Shown here: positions 35,163 through 47,159 of the stretch, one piece after another
Layout: each line of letters begins with the position of its first letter
Numbering within the stretch: the first letter of the stretch is position 1
DNA from: Clarkia xantiana subsp. parviflora
Taxonomy: Eukaryota > Streptophyta > Magnoliopsida > Myrtales > Onagraceae
Length of the DNA stretch: 64,000 nt
NCBI GenBank assembly: GCA_036873135.1
Contig: JAPTYO010000011.1
Coordinates: forward strand, 2,402,298 to 2,466,297
Reading direction: 5' to 3'
Position numbers and translations under genes: made by a program
Notes under the pieces: model-generated
Told to the model about the DNA's origin: nothing
Databases searched by the model: none
What the model saw: the letters and a program-made list of their open reading frames with translations, nothing else

Positions 35163-38100
35163 TTAAAGATGGGTTGCTGCCATTAATGAATCCCAGTGTT
35201 GTTTAACCAGTAGCAGCCATTCCTGGGAGGTACAGGCAGCACGTTCAAAGTCTTTGGCCTGTAACTCATTGTTGATTGCTTTGAGCAGTGTGACGTGATC
35301 CGCCGCCATCTTAGCACTCAACGGTTTATCGACAGAAGCGTTTGATGAAGCCTCCAGCAGAAGCGTTTCATGCAGCTGGCCGGTCGTCTCATCGTCTGCT
35401 TCTTCTAATTTTATGTTCGCAAGGATGGTCATACAGTTAAAGTAAGCAATACGTACATTTCTGGAGAACCTCTTCTGGGCATCACCTGTTAAGAAATACC
35501 ACTTTAATCAGGGGAAAGTAAACGAATTCCAGTTGTATTAGTGCCGAAACGTAGGCTTGGGCATAAAAACCGGTCCGGCCGGACTGGTTCGGAACTGGTC
35601 TGGAACCGGACCGTTTGGAACCTGTCCGGAGTGGACCGGTCCAAATTGGACTGGTTTGTAACCCCTAAATTGGAACCAGTCCAAGGGGTATACCAAACCA
35701 GTCCAATTAACCAGTCCGGACCGGACCGGTTTTGAACTGCTTTTAAGTACAAAAAAAAAAAACTTTTGACTGCATTTGATGGGTTTTTTTTTTTAAAAAC
35801 CGGTGTTGGACCGGTTTTTAATGATAAAACCGGTCCATGACTTGTTTTTTAAAAAAACAGGCCAAAACCGGTTCTGGACCGGTTCTAACCAGTCCAATTT
35901 TTTTTAGACCAACCTAAGCCAATATAAAACCCTAGTCATTTTGGACCGGACCGTTTAAAACAGTTCCGGTCCGGTTCGGGCTGAACCGGTTCAGTGCCCA
36001 CCCCTACCGAAACGCTTATGATACCAAATGTTATGACCCTAAGATAGGATATAATGACCATGGATAAATAGATGTGTGATAGGTGAATAGTTGGGCTCAT
36101 CAAGCTGAACTCATTAGAGAGAGTATTCCATCTCTAAAGCATAAGTTTCCGTTTAGCTTTTCTACTCGTCTTCTTTATTCATTTATCTTTTATCTTCCTT
36201 TAAATAGTCATCAACCATTAGAATATTAGAAAATCTATTGAATAATAATCTAGGATTAGTGATTGTATCAACTACACGTATTAACACGAATTAATACTAT
36301 TCAAATGTCATAATTAATAAGCTATTACTAACTATCAATACGTCAGATTCAGTAAATCTACAAAAAATAGTGATATTATACTGGCCAGCAAGTGCACTAA
36401 AAATATCAATTTCTCATTCTATCAAAAGAAAAAAAAAATTGTAATGCCACTAAGGTATCACTACAGGAAACAGATGTGTTAAAGGCTTCAAGAATAATAG
36501 TTAACGGCTTAAAAAAAAAGTTGACAAAAGTAAACGGCTCCATCATAGTAGAGCCGCAAAATGGAGTGTCGGGAGAAATTTTACGGCTCGTTTTATAAGA
36601 GCCGCAATTAATTTCCTAGCGGCACAAAAAAAGAGCCGCAATTAAATTTAAGGCGGCTAAAAAAATGAGCCGCAATTAATTTCCTGGCGGCTCAATAAAA
36701 GAGCCGCAATTAATATTCTTGCGGCTCTTATATTGAGCCGCTAACTAATTTTTTAAATTAAAAAAAAATAAATAAATACATACTGTATATCATTCACATT
36801 AAAAAAAAACTGCATACATATATCACAATTCACAAACACACATTCTTATTCATAATGCAAGTAATACCCAGAACAATACATGAACATCATACATTCTCTG
36901 TATGAAATCAAATCAGTGTGTTCATATCAACTAACTGGAGTAGCACATATTCTCCTCAATGTGATTCAACTACTTAATAAAACACATGATACTTTACCAA
37001 AGTAGGAATTACCGCTTTCTGAGCATCTTCTTGTCTCCTTCTGCACAAAAACCTCCATCTTTCTTTTGCTTTCTGAATTTTAATTCTTGTTCTATTTTGC
37101 GGTACTATCAGTGAGTGAAAAACCTGCAATAATAATATTAAAGTTTGCACGTCAATAAGCATAATTTGATGAGTTTCATAAGCTAACACTTACCATAAGA
37201 TTTTTAATTGAGTAAAGTCTCTAGCATTCATAACGAAGATTGATGACAGAGAACTAAGTTCTATTTCCCTGATTTTTTTGCTTCAACGTTAAAGCCAAAT
37301 AGAGCTGACTACTTAGATCATACTAATCTATAATTTTTTACAAAACACTAACTCTCATTTCCTCATAATTCATCAACGTCACTGTTTTTGTTGTTAAGCT
37401 CTACTACTTGCACCAAGCTTAGATAGTTAGAAGATGAATGCATAAAGAACTTCCAAATGAGCAAAAATTGCCTTTTACCTTAATGAGAGATTTCATACGA
37501 CAAAACAAGATAAAAAAATGCATCAACACAATCTAAAGGATCTTAATTGAGTTTCTCAGTCAGGAGCAAACCTCAACTACATCAATAAAATCCTGTTTTC
37601 TGTGAAATGCTCCAATCCATTTAGTGTGGTCAGCGGTTCTGCAATGACATATAAAATATAGCATAAGTAAATTGCAGAAATGCCAATTGTTTAAGCTTAC
37701 ATAATCAAGTAGAAGCAGAAAATTGTATGTTGAAAATTGCATGTTGAAGCAATAATCATCAAGTTTTCCAAACACATTATCTAGAGAAATACACGCCAAC
37801 ATATTATCAAAGATTCAACCAATACGAGGCAAGCTATCATCTCTTTCACCCAAATATAGCAAAAAGATGGCAATATGTTCATACATATACTATGCACAAT
37901 TTTTGTTTTAGTGCAATGTTGTCAAGTGAAAAACCAAAATGAAGTTAGTAGATATCAATCGTAAGTGTTAATCAACACAGTAGATAACAATTTTACCCGC
38001 TATCAATCTTCAGATGAGCATTGAAGAAGAAGATCGTGGAAGATATCCAGCAAGTTGTTGTCCTCCTTGCTCAGACAACTCCAAAATTCATCTAATTTTA

Positions 38101-41100
38101 AGCAAACAAAAAGGAGCTCAAATAATTTCAGAATATTGATAAGGATGCTCCTCTAAAGTACACAATAAATAGAATAAACTCAGTCTAGAAAAAGGTATAA
38201 ATAATATCCTAAGTCAACTACCAGATAAGAAAACTATGTTCAAATTAGAGAGATTACCTGAGACAGATGGAGGGATCAGCGTCAAACCCACCACCCGAAG
38301 TCGTCACGGAGATCTAGAAAGCACTGCCGTTGCTGGAGCCGCCGCTAGTACCGCCACCAGCGTTGCAAATTCCGGGGCCTATGCAGAGTTGCTGTAGAAG
38401 AGATTAGCCACCGGAAAATTTCGAGGCCTCAGCAGTAAGCCGCCATAGACAGATCGGAACCGCTATTGGCCGATCGCAACCGCCATAGGCCGATCAAAAT
38501 CGCAAAAGGCCGATCGAAACCTCCATAGGCCGATCAGAGCTAGTACCGCTAGTGGAGAAACGATCTGGAGAGTCTGAAACCGCTGATGGAGAGAAGTTGG
38601 AGAAGAGATTGAGATTGGAGAGACGCTGGAGGATATGGAGAGACACTTCTAGAAAGGAAAGAGGGGAAAAAAAAAGAAAAACAACTGTCTGATTTATTTA
38701 CTTGGAAATAAAAAAGAGGAGAGTTTTTTTTTTTTGGTAAAAAAAGTGGAGAGTTTTTTTTTCCGAAAAAAAGTGAAGAGATATCGTGGAAACAGATGAA
38801 AAATAAAGAAGAGAGAGAATGTTGGCAAAAAAAAAAGAGAAACTATATAATTTAAATAAAAGAGAGAGAGAGAGTTGGAGGCCTTACGGCTCTATTTTTT
38901 TGTTGGAAAAAACAAAATTTACTTACGGCTTTATTTTAGAGCCGGGAAAAAGTAAATGGGACGGCTCAATTCATATGTAGCCGTTATTTCATTATTTATG
39001 TAAATTCTCACGGCTCACAAGTAGAAGTGCCGTTCCGTAGAGCCGTTATCTTAAGTGTTTCCTGTAGTGTATTTTTTGAATATTACATTGGGTTAATAAC
39101 TAAAAAAACCGTCAAATGTTTACCCTTTGTTAAAATTAGGTGTCTGAAGTTTCAAATGTTAAACTGTAGTGTCCATGATTCAATTTTGTTAAAATGTGGT
39201 GTCTCGGTGTGATTACTTTAGAGAAGTCAATTCCGACGAAACCGTGTGGTTCTAGACACTTTTTTTTAATGTTCAATTTTTGAGTGAAATTTGACGACTT
39301 TGTGAAAAGGAAAGAGTGATAGATTATGAGTGTGTGAGTGGGTTGATGAAAATGATAGAATGGAGATGAAAATACGCGTAAAGACACCAAATTTCAACAA
39401 AAATGAAACTTGGGACAGTCCATTTTAACATTTTAAACTTCAAACACCTAATTTTAACATAGGGTAAACTTTGGACAGTTTTTTAGTTAAGCCTATTACC
39501 TTTGGTTGTGGCGTTCTCTGATAAGAGAAGTTGAATAGCTACCGCCACGGAGGCAATGTCATCAACTGAACCTGCAGCCATTTCGATACCACTGGAGAAG
39601 AAGTGCTCCAGGACAGCCAAAGCGGCTTTTTCTGTGGCTAATTCTCTCTGTCCTTCTTCCATGTCTATGTCTTCCTTGGAAGGGTAATAATTACTCTGCG
39701 AGTGGTCAATAAATATCCAGGTGTCCAGTTCTTCAAAGGTAATTTCCTGCTGCTCAGGACTATATTTCTCAGTGAACAAGTTCGAAGATGAACCCTAAAA
39801 CAGATCAAGGACACCCCACTTGGAATCAAGACATATATATAGATGGGGTAATAAGTAATCAAATTAATTCATAAATTTGACCGATTTACAAATTTCTATT
39901 CAAACATTATTTTTAGATTATATTGGACAATTAATGATTCAAAGGAATGACTTAAATGAAAAACATCCTCCATTTAATTCATATGATACCTGCAAATCCT
40001 AGATCTAATTTGTCAATTACCATGCAATTTAGCGTCTAGTTACATGCATTTCAGTGCATCAATGTTCAATTTAATCTCATTCGTCGTGAAAAAGACGCCG
40101 CTTGGCTAATACTAGTACATGCTCATTTCCGTTCAGTTTTATGGAAATTGTAACAGTGAAAAAGAAAACAAAGTTTTAAGTTTAAATCGGTCAAAACTCA
40201 TGTAGCAATTTGGTTACTTAACCCATACTATATATATATATGATCTGATACCAATTGCTTACAACAATTATTGTCTATACAATATATCGTCATTTAATTG
40301 CCTTATGAATGAACCCAATACAGATTATTGACAATATATATTATACCCCTTTGCTGTGCAATATGCATTACACACAACATAACAGTTCTAGCAAGCTAAG
40401 AAGATGTGTAAAAGAATCAGGTCACTGCATGCAATACTATAATTACTTGGGCAACAAGTTGATGGAGTTATGATGAGAGCTAGTGATCCAGACTCATTTC
40501 ATCTACAACAAATTAGTATAGCTAGCAAGCTAGGGCTTAGAAAAGAGACATAGAGTAACTTACCGTGCAAGAAACCGACGCCACAGCAAAACCAGATTTT
40601 GTCGGGGTTTCGGCAAATAACTGAAAGTTTCCATCATCAATATCATTATTAGGGTTTCGTGATGACTGCAGATTTTGAGAAGAGAATGCATCCCCAAGTC
40701 TCCTCAAATTACCACAATTCTCAAGGTGAAGCTTCTCTAGTTTATTCATCTTGTGGAGACTAATATCCACATAATGTATGTTATCACAGTTGCTGATTTC
40801 CAAGCTCACTAAGGATTCCAGGTGACTCAACCCTAGAAGTTGTATGAGACTTGGGCAAAATGCAATACACAGCACCTCAAGCTTTACTAACTTGGACAGA
40901 TCAGGCAAACTCTTAAGGGACATGCAGTCTTCAATGATCAACACTTCCAATGACTCCAATTCTCCTAAACGCGGAATCTCTACAAGCATGATGCACCTGC
41001 TCAACTTGAGTTCCTCTACTTGTTTCCGCCCAGGTAGACTAAACAGACGATCTAAGGTCTTACAGTCTTCTATGCATAAAGACTTTGAAGATGCCAAGAT

Positions 41101-42144
41101 TAATTCCAAACTCTCTGTGCTACCAATGTTAGGCAACCCACTCAATTTCAACTGCAGATCCACCGATGTCGGTACTTCCTGCACAATATATGTATATAAG
41201 TGTTTGTTAAAATTTTTAAAAAAAAAAAAAAAAAAAAAGTATATTTGGAGAAGAATCACTTGGAACAAGTGACAAGTCCGCAGTTGCTTGGAGTTGAAGA
41301 CTTGTTATATCTCCGAGCTGATGTGTTCTCGAATATGTCCTTAATTATATATATAGATAATATCAACAGTAGATATATAGCAAAGCAAGGAGTCGTTATT
41401 TTACCATATAGAAATGGTAAATAACCGAGTTGAACTTTATTCGTAAATACAACTAGTTAAACTTTTTAGAATCAAATAGCTAGTCAGGTTGTAATAAATG
41501 AACAATAATACCTTTGGAGCAATTAACTGTTGTACCCTTTTGAGGGTTTGTTGGCAAAGATCCGCATCATTCCTGCAATAATTATTTTTGGCGTGTACGA
41601 GGTAGTTAGTTACGAGATGCAAAGGTAAATAAATATATAGAAATTACCGTAATTAGCAAGCTTATTACTCATTGGGATTAGCAGTCAAACCCTCATCGAT
41701 TTCAGCAACATACTGGAGAGACTCCTCCCAGCGTTGACGTTGAAGCGTTGACTCATGCTTCCTAATTTTGTCAGCGTAAACATCCGTTTCGAGCCTGACG
41801 TCATCTCTCGTTACTCCATAGTAGATGGCCAGAATCCGCTTCCCGCCGTTTTTTGCAGCCTCCACTATTGTCTCCAGTTCCCATAAACATACTTTGCTGT
41901 CGGGATAGTTGTGGGAGAAGACAATAAGGTACATGTTGGATTCATGGATGGCTCGCCGGAGTTTCTGTCTGATGTGCTCTCCGGCCTTGATCTGGTCCTG
42001 ATCGAAGAACACATTGATCCCGGAGTTACGCAAGTAGTTGAACAAGTGGCCGGTGACCGTCGTCCGAGTATCTTCTCCTCGGAAACTTATGAACAGTTCG
42101 TGGTCGCCGGACTTCCGCCGGAGTTTGGTCAACAGATCGGACAT
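35163..42144 (-). CDS. TIR-LRR protein with C-terminal helical extension, no NB-ARC
   Basis: Proposed exons (minus strand) are 42144-41669, 41572-41512, 41178-40564, 39794-39500 and 35485-35163. All GT-AG joins keep the frame, giving 590 codons including the stop. Residues 16-135 are a canonical TIR domain: FISFRGEDTR at 18-27, BB loop DQDQIKAGEH, and CLWEL with Glu89 at the NADase catalytic position. Exon 2 is the same DADLC mini-exon as in the 23196 gene. Residues 180-384 hold about seven LRRs ending in a hydrophobic SGFAVASVSC. Exons 4-5 add about 205 mostly helical residues I do not recognise; their first 30 residues resemble the short tail of the 23196 gene. TIR and LRR are separated only by introns of 96 and 333 bp, so no NB-ARC is hidden. 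The last intron is 4.0 kb and carries four transposon insertions. Exon 5 is supported by phase and acceptor only, with no transcript evidence. Read-through of the third intron would end the protein after 8 residues (VSYSMSLF). Confidence 0.7.
35552..36006. mobile_element. GC-rich hAT MITE in the last intron
   Basis: TIRs are TAGGCTTGGGCA and, inverted, TGCCCACCCCTA. The perfect 8-bp duplication CCGAAACG lies at 35544-35551 and 36007-36014. The body is made of ACCGGTCCG-type motifs in both orientations around an AT-rich centre. No coding capacity. Confidence 0.9.
36026..36400 (-). mobile_element. LTR remnant with primer-binding-like site
   Basis: On the minus strand the sequence reads GGGTCATAACA followed by TTTGGTATCA, an LTR end with a partial Met-tRNA primer-binding site. 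The other end of the LTR could not be fixed, and no internal region remains. The hAT MITE at 35552 sits just beyond the primer-site remnant. Confidence 0.35.
36459..39069. mobile_element. Non-autonomous CACTA (En/Spm) transposon in the last intron
   Basis: The element begins CACTACAGGAAACA and ends TGTTTCCTGTAGTG inverted (allowing one base), with the 3-bp duplication TAT at 36456-36458 and 39070-39072. Both subterminal regions (36530-36740 and 38880-39050) carry many copies of GAGCCGC(A/T)ATTAA or its inverse, as expected for transposase-binding repeats. No transposase is visible. The interior (37000-38300) contains exon-like minus-strand pieces of unknown origin, such as a frame around 37565-37640 reading TADHTKWIGAFHRKQDF. 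Confidence 0.9.
39090..39493. mobile_element. Mutator-like MITE abutting the splice donor of exon 4
   Basis: Ends are GGGTTAATAACTAAAAAA and, inverted, TTTTTTAGTTAAGCC. The 9-bp duplication is TATTACATT/TATTACCTT (one mismatch) at 39081-39089 and 39494-39502. It belongs with the elements at 7781 and 48439 by its GAGACACCAAATTTCAAC-type text. The right duplication covers the exon-4/intron junction of the minus-strand TIR gene. Confidence 0.8.
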
Positions 42145-42401
42145 CCAAGCGTCTCTGGTTATTCTGTCGTGACGGAATTATAGACTTGTAGAGTCGGGAG
42201 AGGGGGAAGGAGGCAGCGTTTAAGTCTTCTTGTCTTGGTCGTCTTCGTCTTCTTCATAATAAATAAATAAATAAAACACGTCTTGGTCGTCTTCGTTTAA
42301 CTCCTTTTATTATATATTTAGCTAGCTATTCATTAACCATTAATGAAACAGAAATGATTTACATTCCGCTTCTCCGTTCCGATAAAGTCCGAATGTGAGT
42401 G

Positions 42402-42411
42402 CTATATTTAT
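42402..42411 (-). promoter_or_regulatory. Possible TATA box of the minus-strand TIR gene
   Basis: The minus strand reads CATAAATATAGC about 260 bp upstream of the start codon. Between it and the ATG lies a GAAGAC/CTTC-rich leader with a direct repeat of GTCTTGGTCGTCTTCGT (about 42230 and 42281). Confidence 0.3.
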
Positions 42412-42579
42412 GCCCTGGGAATTGATGAAAATTACAACCACTGCCATTTAGAAAGAGTCGGAACAGAATCGGAATTCCAGATTCAAAATGGCTATCATAA
42501 TAATATTAACTAAACCAAACTCATTTTTTAAATTATTAGGATTTTTTTATTTATTAATTTGTTACATTTATATATCTTG

Positions 42580-42928
42580 AAGATTGGATGGCTATTTGGT
42601 GCAATCTGATTTCTTGGGACTAGGTTTACATTATTGTTTTTGTTAAGGATCCTTTTATGTTGTTTGATTAGTTTAGGTTTATGTTGTTTGATTAGTTAAG
42701 GGGTGTGTGTTGCAGGACTTTTTTTTTCTTTTTTTTTCTTTGTATTGTTGTTGGGGTTTTATAACTGTTCCATATAGCTTGGGGTGTATTCTGTAATTAT
42801 TGGATTAGTCTTAGGTATTAAAGGCGAGGGTGACCGGATGAAGGAACTCATCTAATGACCCGAAGTCTTCTTCTCCTTTCTTTTACGTTCTAGGGTTTAG
42901 GCCACAGAAATGATCATGGTATCAGAGC
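42580..42928 (+). mobile_element. Copia 5' LTR end with primer-binding site
   Basis: The LTR ends ATGATCA at 42916 and is followed at once by TGGTATCAGAGC (42917-42928), the exact Met-tRNA primer-binding site. A short direct repeat of TTATGTTGTTTGATTAGTT lies inside. The left end is not defined, and 42580 is only an estimate. Confidence 0.7.
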
Positions 42929-43232
42929 AACGCGGCCTTTCACGTTCATGATCCGCTCTCATCTTCCGTCTCTGATTCGCGCTGTCTTCTCCACTTTGAC
43001 TAACGATTTACCTTTTCTTGCTTCATTATTTTTCACCCTCGCCTGTTTCTTTGACGATTCACCTCCTTCCGGTGGCGATTCGTTTTTCTACGGGACCTCT
43101 CTACGTGGCGATTTGTCTGTCTCGTACTGATATTCCGCTAGACTCTGTCGGCGAAGCATTTTTTCCATCTACTGATTGTTGATCTTTGTTGTGACCTTTG
43201 ATTCGTCGATTAATCTTTGTTCCTCATGTCAC

Positions 43233-44500
43233 AATGGGCGATGAAAAGAAGGTTGAGGATTCATCAGGGAAGAAGGTCATCGATTTGGATACTTATCTAT
43301 ATGTACATTTGTAACACCCCTTATATCTGTATGCATAAGATAATTCAATGATGAATATTTTTTCTCATCGATTGTCTGGCAATGAGAATTATCTGATGTG
43401 GAGTAGAGCTCTGTTCATTATCTTGCATGGAAAAAATAAATTAGATTTTGTGAATGGAACTTGCTCTCGTGATAGTTTTGATGCTTCTTTATATGATTTG
43501 TGAGAAAGAAGTAACATTGTGATGTTTGGCTGGATTTTAAACTCAGTTAGTCGTGATATTGAAAATAGCATCTTGTATATGACTAGTGCTTCTAAAGCTT
43601 GGGTTGAGCTGAATAAAATATTTGTCAAAAGAAATGGTTCGAGAACCTATCATTAACTTCATAGAGATATTAGTCTTACCATACATGTTTAGATGATATT
43701 TCATCTTTCTTTACCAAACTAAAGTTCTTATATGCGGAATTTGATTCTGCTTGTACTTTACCACACATCGAAGGAGAGCATTTCAAAAGGCACCTTAAGC
43801 ACAAAGATAATCTACGACTATTCAATTCTTGATGGGACTCAATGAGTCATACTCACTGTTAGAATCCAACTATTGTTGCCTGACCCTCTGCCATCAGTTA
43901 ATCAAGTTTACAACGTGTTGACTCAAGAAGAGAGCCATAAGGCAGTTTCTTCTGATGTTGCTTCAGTTGGGAATATTCTGAGTGTTATAATTGGTGTCAA
44001 TGGTGAGAATGTGGGTGGTATAAAGAAGAACCCTTTTACTAATATCCTTTGTGATTTCTGTAAAAAAAAAAAAAAACACAGAAGTGACGAATGTTATTCA
44101 AGAGGATGTGATTACTACAAAACGAAATGACATTGTAAAGAAATTGCTTCAAGTATAGTGATGTTTTGAAGGGGAAGAGTGCTGGAAGCCAAATCAGTAC
44201 TGCCTCTGGAATGACTAATAGTATGGAGTTTGATGCTTCATCGAGCAATGTCATTGGTGCAAGCCTTCCTACTGGAGTGCAGGGCAAAATTACATCATCT
44301 TCACCAATGAGCGTTTTGACAAATTGATGGATTCAATTGGGTAGATGAACAACCCTATGGCACAAACAGTAACAGTTGGCACCCCGAATGTCAATATTGC
44401 TGGTATATCTCTTAAATTTGTTGTTATAATTAATGGGAAGACAACACGCATTAATTTCACATTGTATTCTTCAGAGTAGAGTAGTTTTCTTCATGGATAA
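43233..44500 (+). pseudogene. Copia gag, decayed
   Basis: From ATG 43233 a frame reads a short leader and then, after stops, HRLSGNENYLMWSRALFIIL, the conserved start of Copia gag in which the W..R segment follows the N-Y motif. Further in-frame pieces include IVMFGWILNSV and AWVELNKIFVKRNG. A damaged zinc knuckle (CDFCKKKKKHRSDECY) lies near 44050-44100. Stops and small frameshifts interrupt it repeatedly. Protease, integrase and reverse transcriptase are not seen downstream. Confidence 0.8.
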
Positions 44501-45145
44501 CGACGATATTTATTTGTTTTAAGGGTTAATTTTATGACTGATCCCTTCTAATCGTCGATGAGTTAGTTTTGATAACTAACTTCCTTTGTAAATGGATGCG
44601 ACATTTTATTCGTTTTAAATGTCAGTTTTATGACTGGTCCATTCGAATTGTCGATGAGTTAGTTTGGATGACTGACTTCCTTTGTAATGGCGGTGACATT
44701 TTATTATTTTTAAATGTCAGTTGTACGATTGATCCATTCGAATCGTCGATGAGTTAGTTTTGATGACTAACTTCCTATGTAAATGGCGGCGACGTCTCGT
44801 TTTAAAGGTCATTTTTATGACTGATCTCTTCGAATCGTCGAGGAGTTAGTTTTAATGACAAACTTCCTCTGTAGATGGCGGCGACGTTTTATTCGTTTTA
44901 AATGTCAGTTTTATGACTGATCTCTTCGAATCACCGAGGAGTTAGTTTTAATGACAAACTTCCTTTGTAGATGGCGGCGATATTTTATTCGTTTAAGAGT
45001 CAGTTTTATGACTAATGTTTTCGAATCGTCGATGAGTCTTTAATTCTTTAATGACTAACTTCCTTTGTAGATAGCAATGACATTTTATTCGTTTAAATGT
45101 CGGTTTTATGACTGGTCCTTTCGAATCGTCGATGAGTAAGTTTGA
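44500..45145 (+). repeat. Tandem repeat, about 7 units of about 95 bp
   Basis: Each unit contains TTTTATTCGTTTTAAATGTC, AGTTTTATGACTGATC, TTCGAATCGTCGATGAG and TTAGTTTTGATGACTAACTTCC, ending in GGCGGCGAC. Units start near 44500, 44600, 44695, 44790, 44885, 44980 and 45075. It sits directly after the Copia gag remnant. Confidence 0.85.
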
Positions 45146-45164
45146 CCCATTCAATAATATTCTG

Positions 45165-45965
45165 AATGGTCAATAACCTGGGAGAGGTCTGAAGATTGGA
45201 CCTTGTGAATTTAAGAGGTCTGAAGATTGAAATGGTGATAACTGAGATCTGAAGTTTGGACTTTGTGATTTTTAGGTTTTCCGTCCAAATTTTCTGTCAA
45301 ATTTAACGAAAACACGTGAAATGTCATATTTACCCCTGACAATATTTTAAACAAATTAAAGTTTAATTAATTGAATATGAAATGACAAAAATACCCATTT
45401 TACTAATTAAAACATAACTCAACTCTGGCCACCACCACGGCTCCCGCCGGCCACCACACAACTCCGGCGACCACCACCGAACTCCGGCGACCACCACTCA
45501 CAGTCCGGCGACCCCACCAAACTCCGATGACCGCCACAATGGGGCCCAAATCGAAGCTATCGGCCCCGATTGAGCCCCGATCGGAGCTCCGTGGCTCCGA
45601 TTCGGGGCCGATGGCTCCGATTTGCCCAATCGGGGCCGCGGTTGAGCTCGCCGGAGTTGGGTGGTGGTCGTCGGAGCGGGTGGTGGTCGCCGGAGCTGAG
45701 TGGTGGTCGCCGGAGTTGGGTGGTGGTCGCCGGAGTTGGTGGTGGCATTAAGGGCATTTTCGTCTTTTCATTTAAGCATGTGAGGTGGAAGGAGGGCATT
45801 TTTGAAATTTAATTTTGTTTCTGGTCACATGTCAAGCACATGACCAGTTTCCGTTAATTTTAACGGAAAAAACTAACGGTGACCTCTATTATCTGCAAAT
45901 CAAAACTTCAGACCTCTATTATCACCAATTTAAACTTTAGACCTCTCAAATTCACATGACCATTT
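45165..45965. mobile_element. Foldback-type element with GC-rich minisatellite core
   Basis: Both ends carry AATGGTCA followed by repeated GAGAGGTCTGAAG-like motifs, inverted at the right end (AGACCTCTCAAATT...TGACCATT). Inside, TTTCCGTTAATTTTAACGGAAA-type palindromes flank two inverted arrays of a unit of about 20 bp, TCCGGCGACCACCACC (45430-45520) and its complement (45645-45745). ORFs here come from the array. No target duplication was found. Confidence 0.65.
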
Positions 45966-46161
45966 AATTACGTTAAAAAAAAAGTAATCATTTGATTACA
46001 TAGTAACATGGGTCATAGGTAACCGATCGATATATTAACCAGTAAAATTATTGTAGCAACTTTTTCATACATTACAATAAAAACATGATAAGTAAAACTA
46101 ATGTAGATGCTCCTATATGCAGTTACCTCTTTCAACTGTGCAATTAAATGATGCAAAACCA

Positions 46162-46780
46162 TCAAAGAAGTTTCTTTTCTGGGTAAGCTTCTATACATTG
46201 ATCAAATTGCTCCAACAAGATCGACTCTTCTGCAGAATCTTCCCCTGCAGAATCCTGCGGAAAAAAGCAGGAAAAACTAAGAAAAAGCATAGGCACCATA
46301 AAACCAATGTGACTAAAACCCAGAAAGCAGTTAGTAGGCACTATCTAAGGCACATCATATATCATGCATAAACTTCAACACCATAAAGAAAGTGGGCATC
46401 AGAATTGAGTTCAACAAACAATTAAAGAAGTCTCTACTTTATCCGAGCAGCACAATGCATACGCCTCCACTACCATTCAAAGTGAAGGACCATGAATGGT
46501 TTACCAGAGAGTGCCCTGGCTGGGGCATGTTAGCTTTATCTTCAGAGGAAGAAGATTTGTAGTTAGGTCTCCTGAAATCCGCTCTCACTAGGGAAGGACA
46601 TTCATTTATTTTGAGATACTTTAATCCACCCAACTCTTCTAAACCTTCAACCCCTGGGAGATTTGGGCAGTTTGTTATATGAACTTCCACATGATCTTCA
46701 AAATGAGACGAATCAGTCATGTCCTCTTCGAGAATAGCTGCATGGTAGAGATTGTCGTTACGGTGGCCAGTAAATTCCAT
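46162..46780 (-). CDS. Small LRR-only protein, copy 1
   Basis: Proposed coding exons are 46780-46505 and 46254-46162, about 122 residues. The start codon lies one base after a good acceptor (TATTTGCAG|G), so the upstream exon would be untranslated. The protein has an HVEVHITNCPNLPGVEGLEELGG... stretch, one to two LRRs of the same L.I..C..L type as the TIR-LRR genes, then a basic/serine-rich linker (PNYKSSSSED). The second exon is acidic (DSAGEDSAEESILLEQ) and ends PEKKLL. The donor choice (CTCTG|GTAAAC) rests on alignment with exon 3 of the 23196 gene. No TIR or NB-ARC domain is nearby. It may be a functional truncated relative or a degenerate end of a resistance gene. Confidence 0.5.
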
Positions 46781-47159
46781 CCTGCAAATAAAAATTACAC
46801 TTCTCAGAATCATCCAACACACGAATTGAAACTGATTCTTAGGGTTTAGGTTTACAACCCTATAATTACATCTCTGTCCCACCAATATATGATTAGGCTC
46901 ATAACAAAATCAAATGAGCCTAAAATCAAATGTCTCAGCAACAATCGGCAGCTAGAAGCAAGCAATTCGCAGCAACGACACCGTTATCAATTCAATACCC
47001 AATTGAACAATCTTCTAATTACAGCAAACACAGATTGCATCCAATTTTTTTAATAAAAAAAACTGCAGTAGCAAACTCAACCAGAATAAGGAAATCAAAC
47101 AATAATCAGCAACAATCAGATAAATGTTTTTTTCAGGAGCACACCAGATTCCAAATAAG

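Noticed and set aside
45527..45812. Overlapping ORFs with Gly/Trp/Ser repeats
   Set aside because: They come from the CCGGCGACCACCACC minisatellite inside the foldback element.
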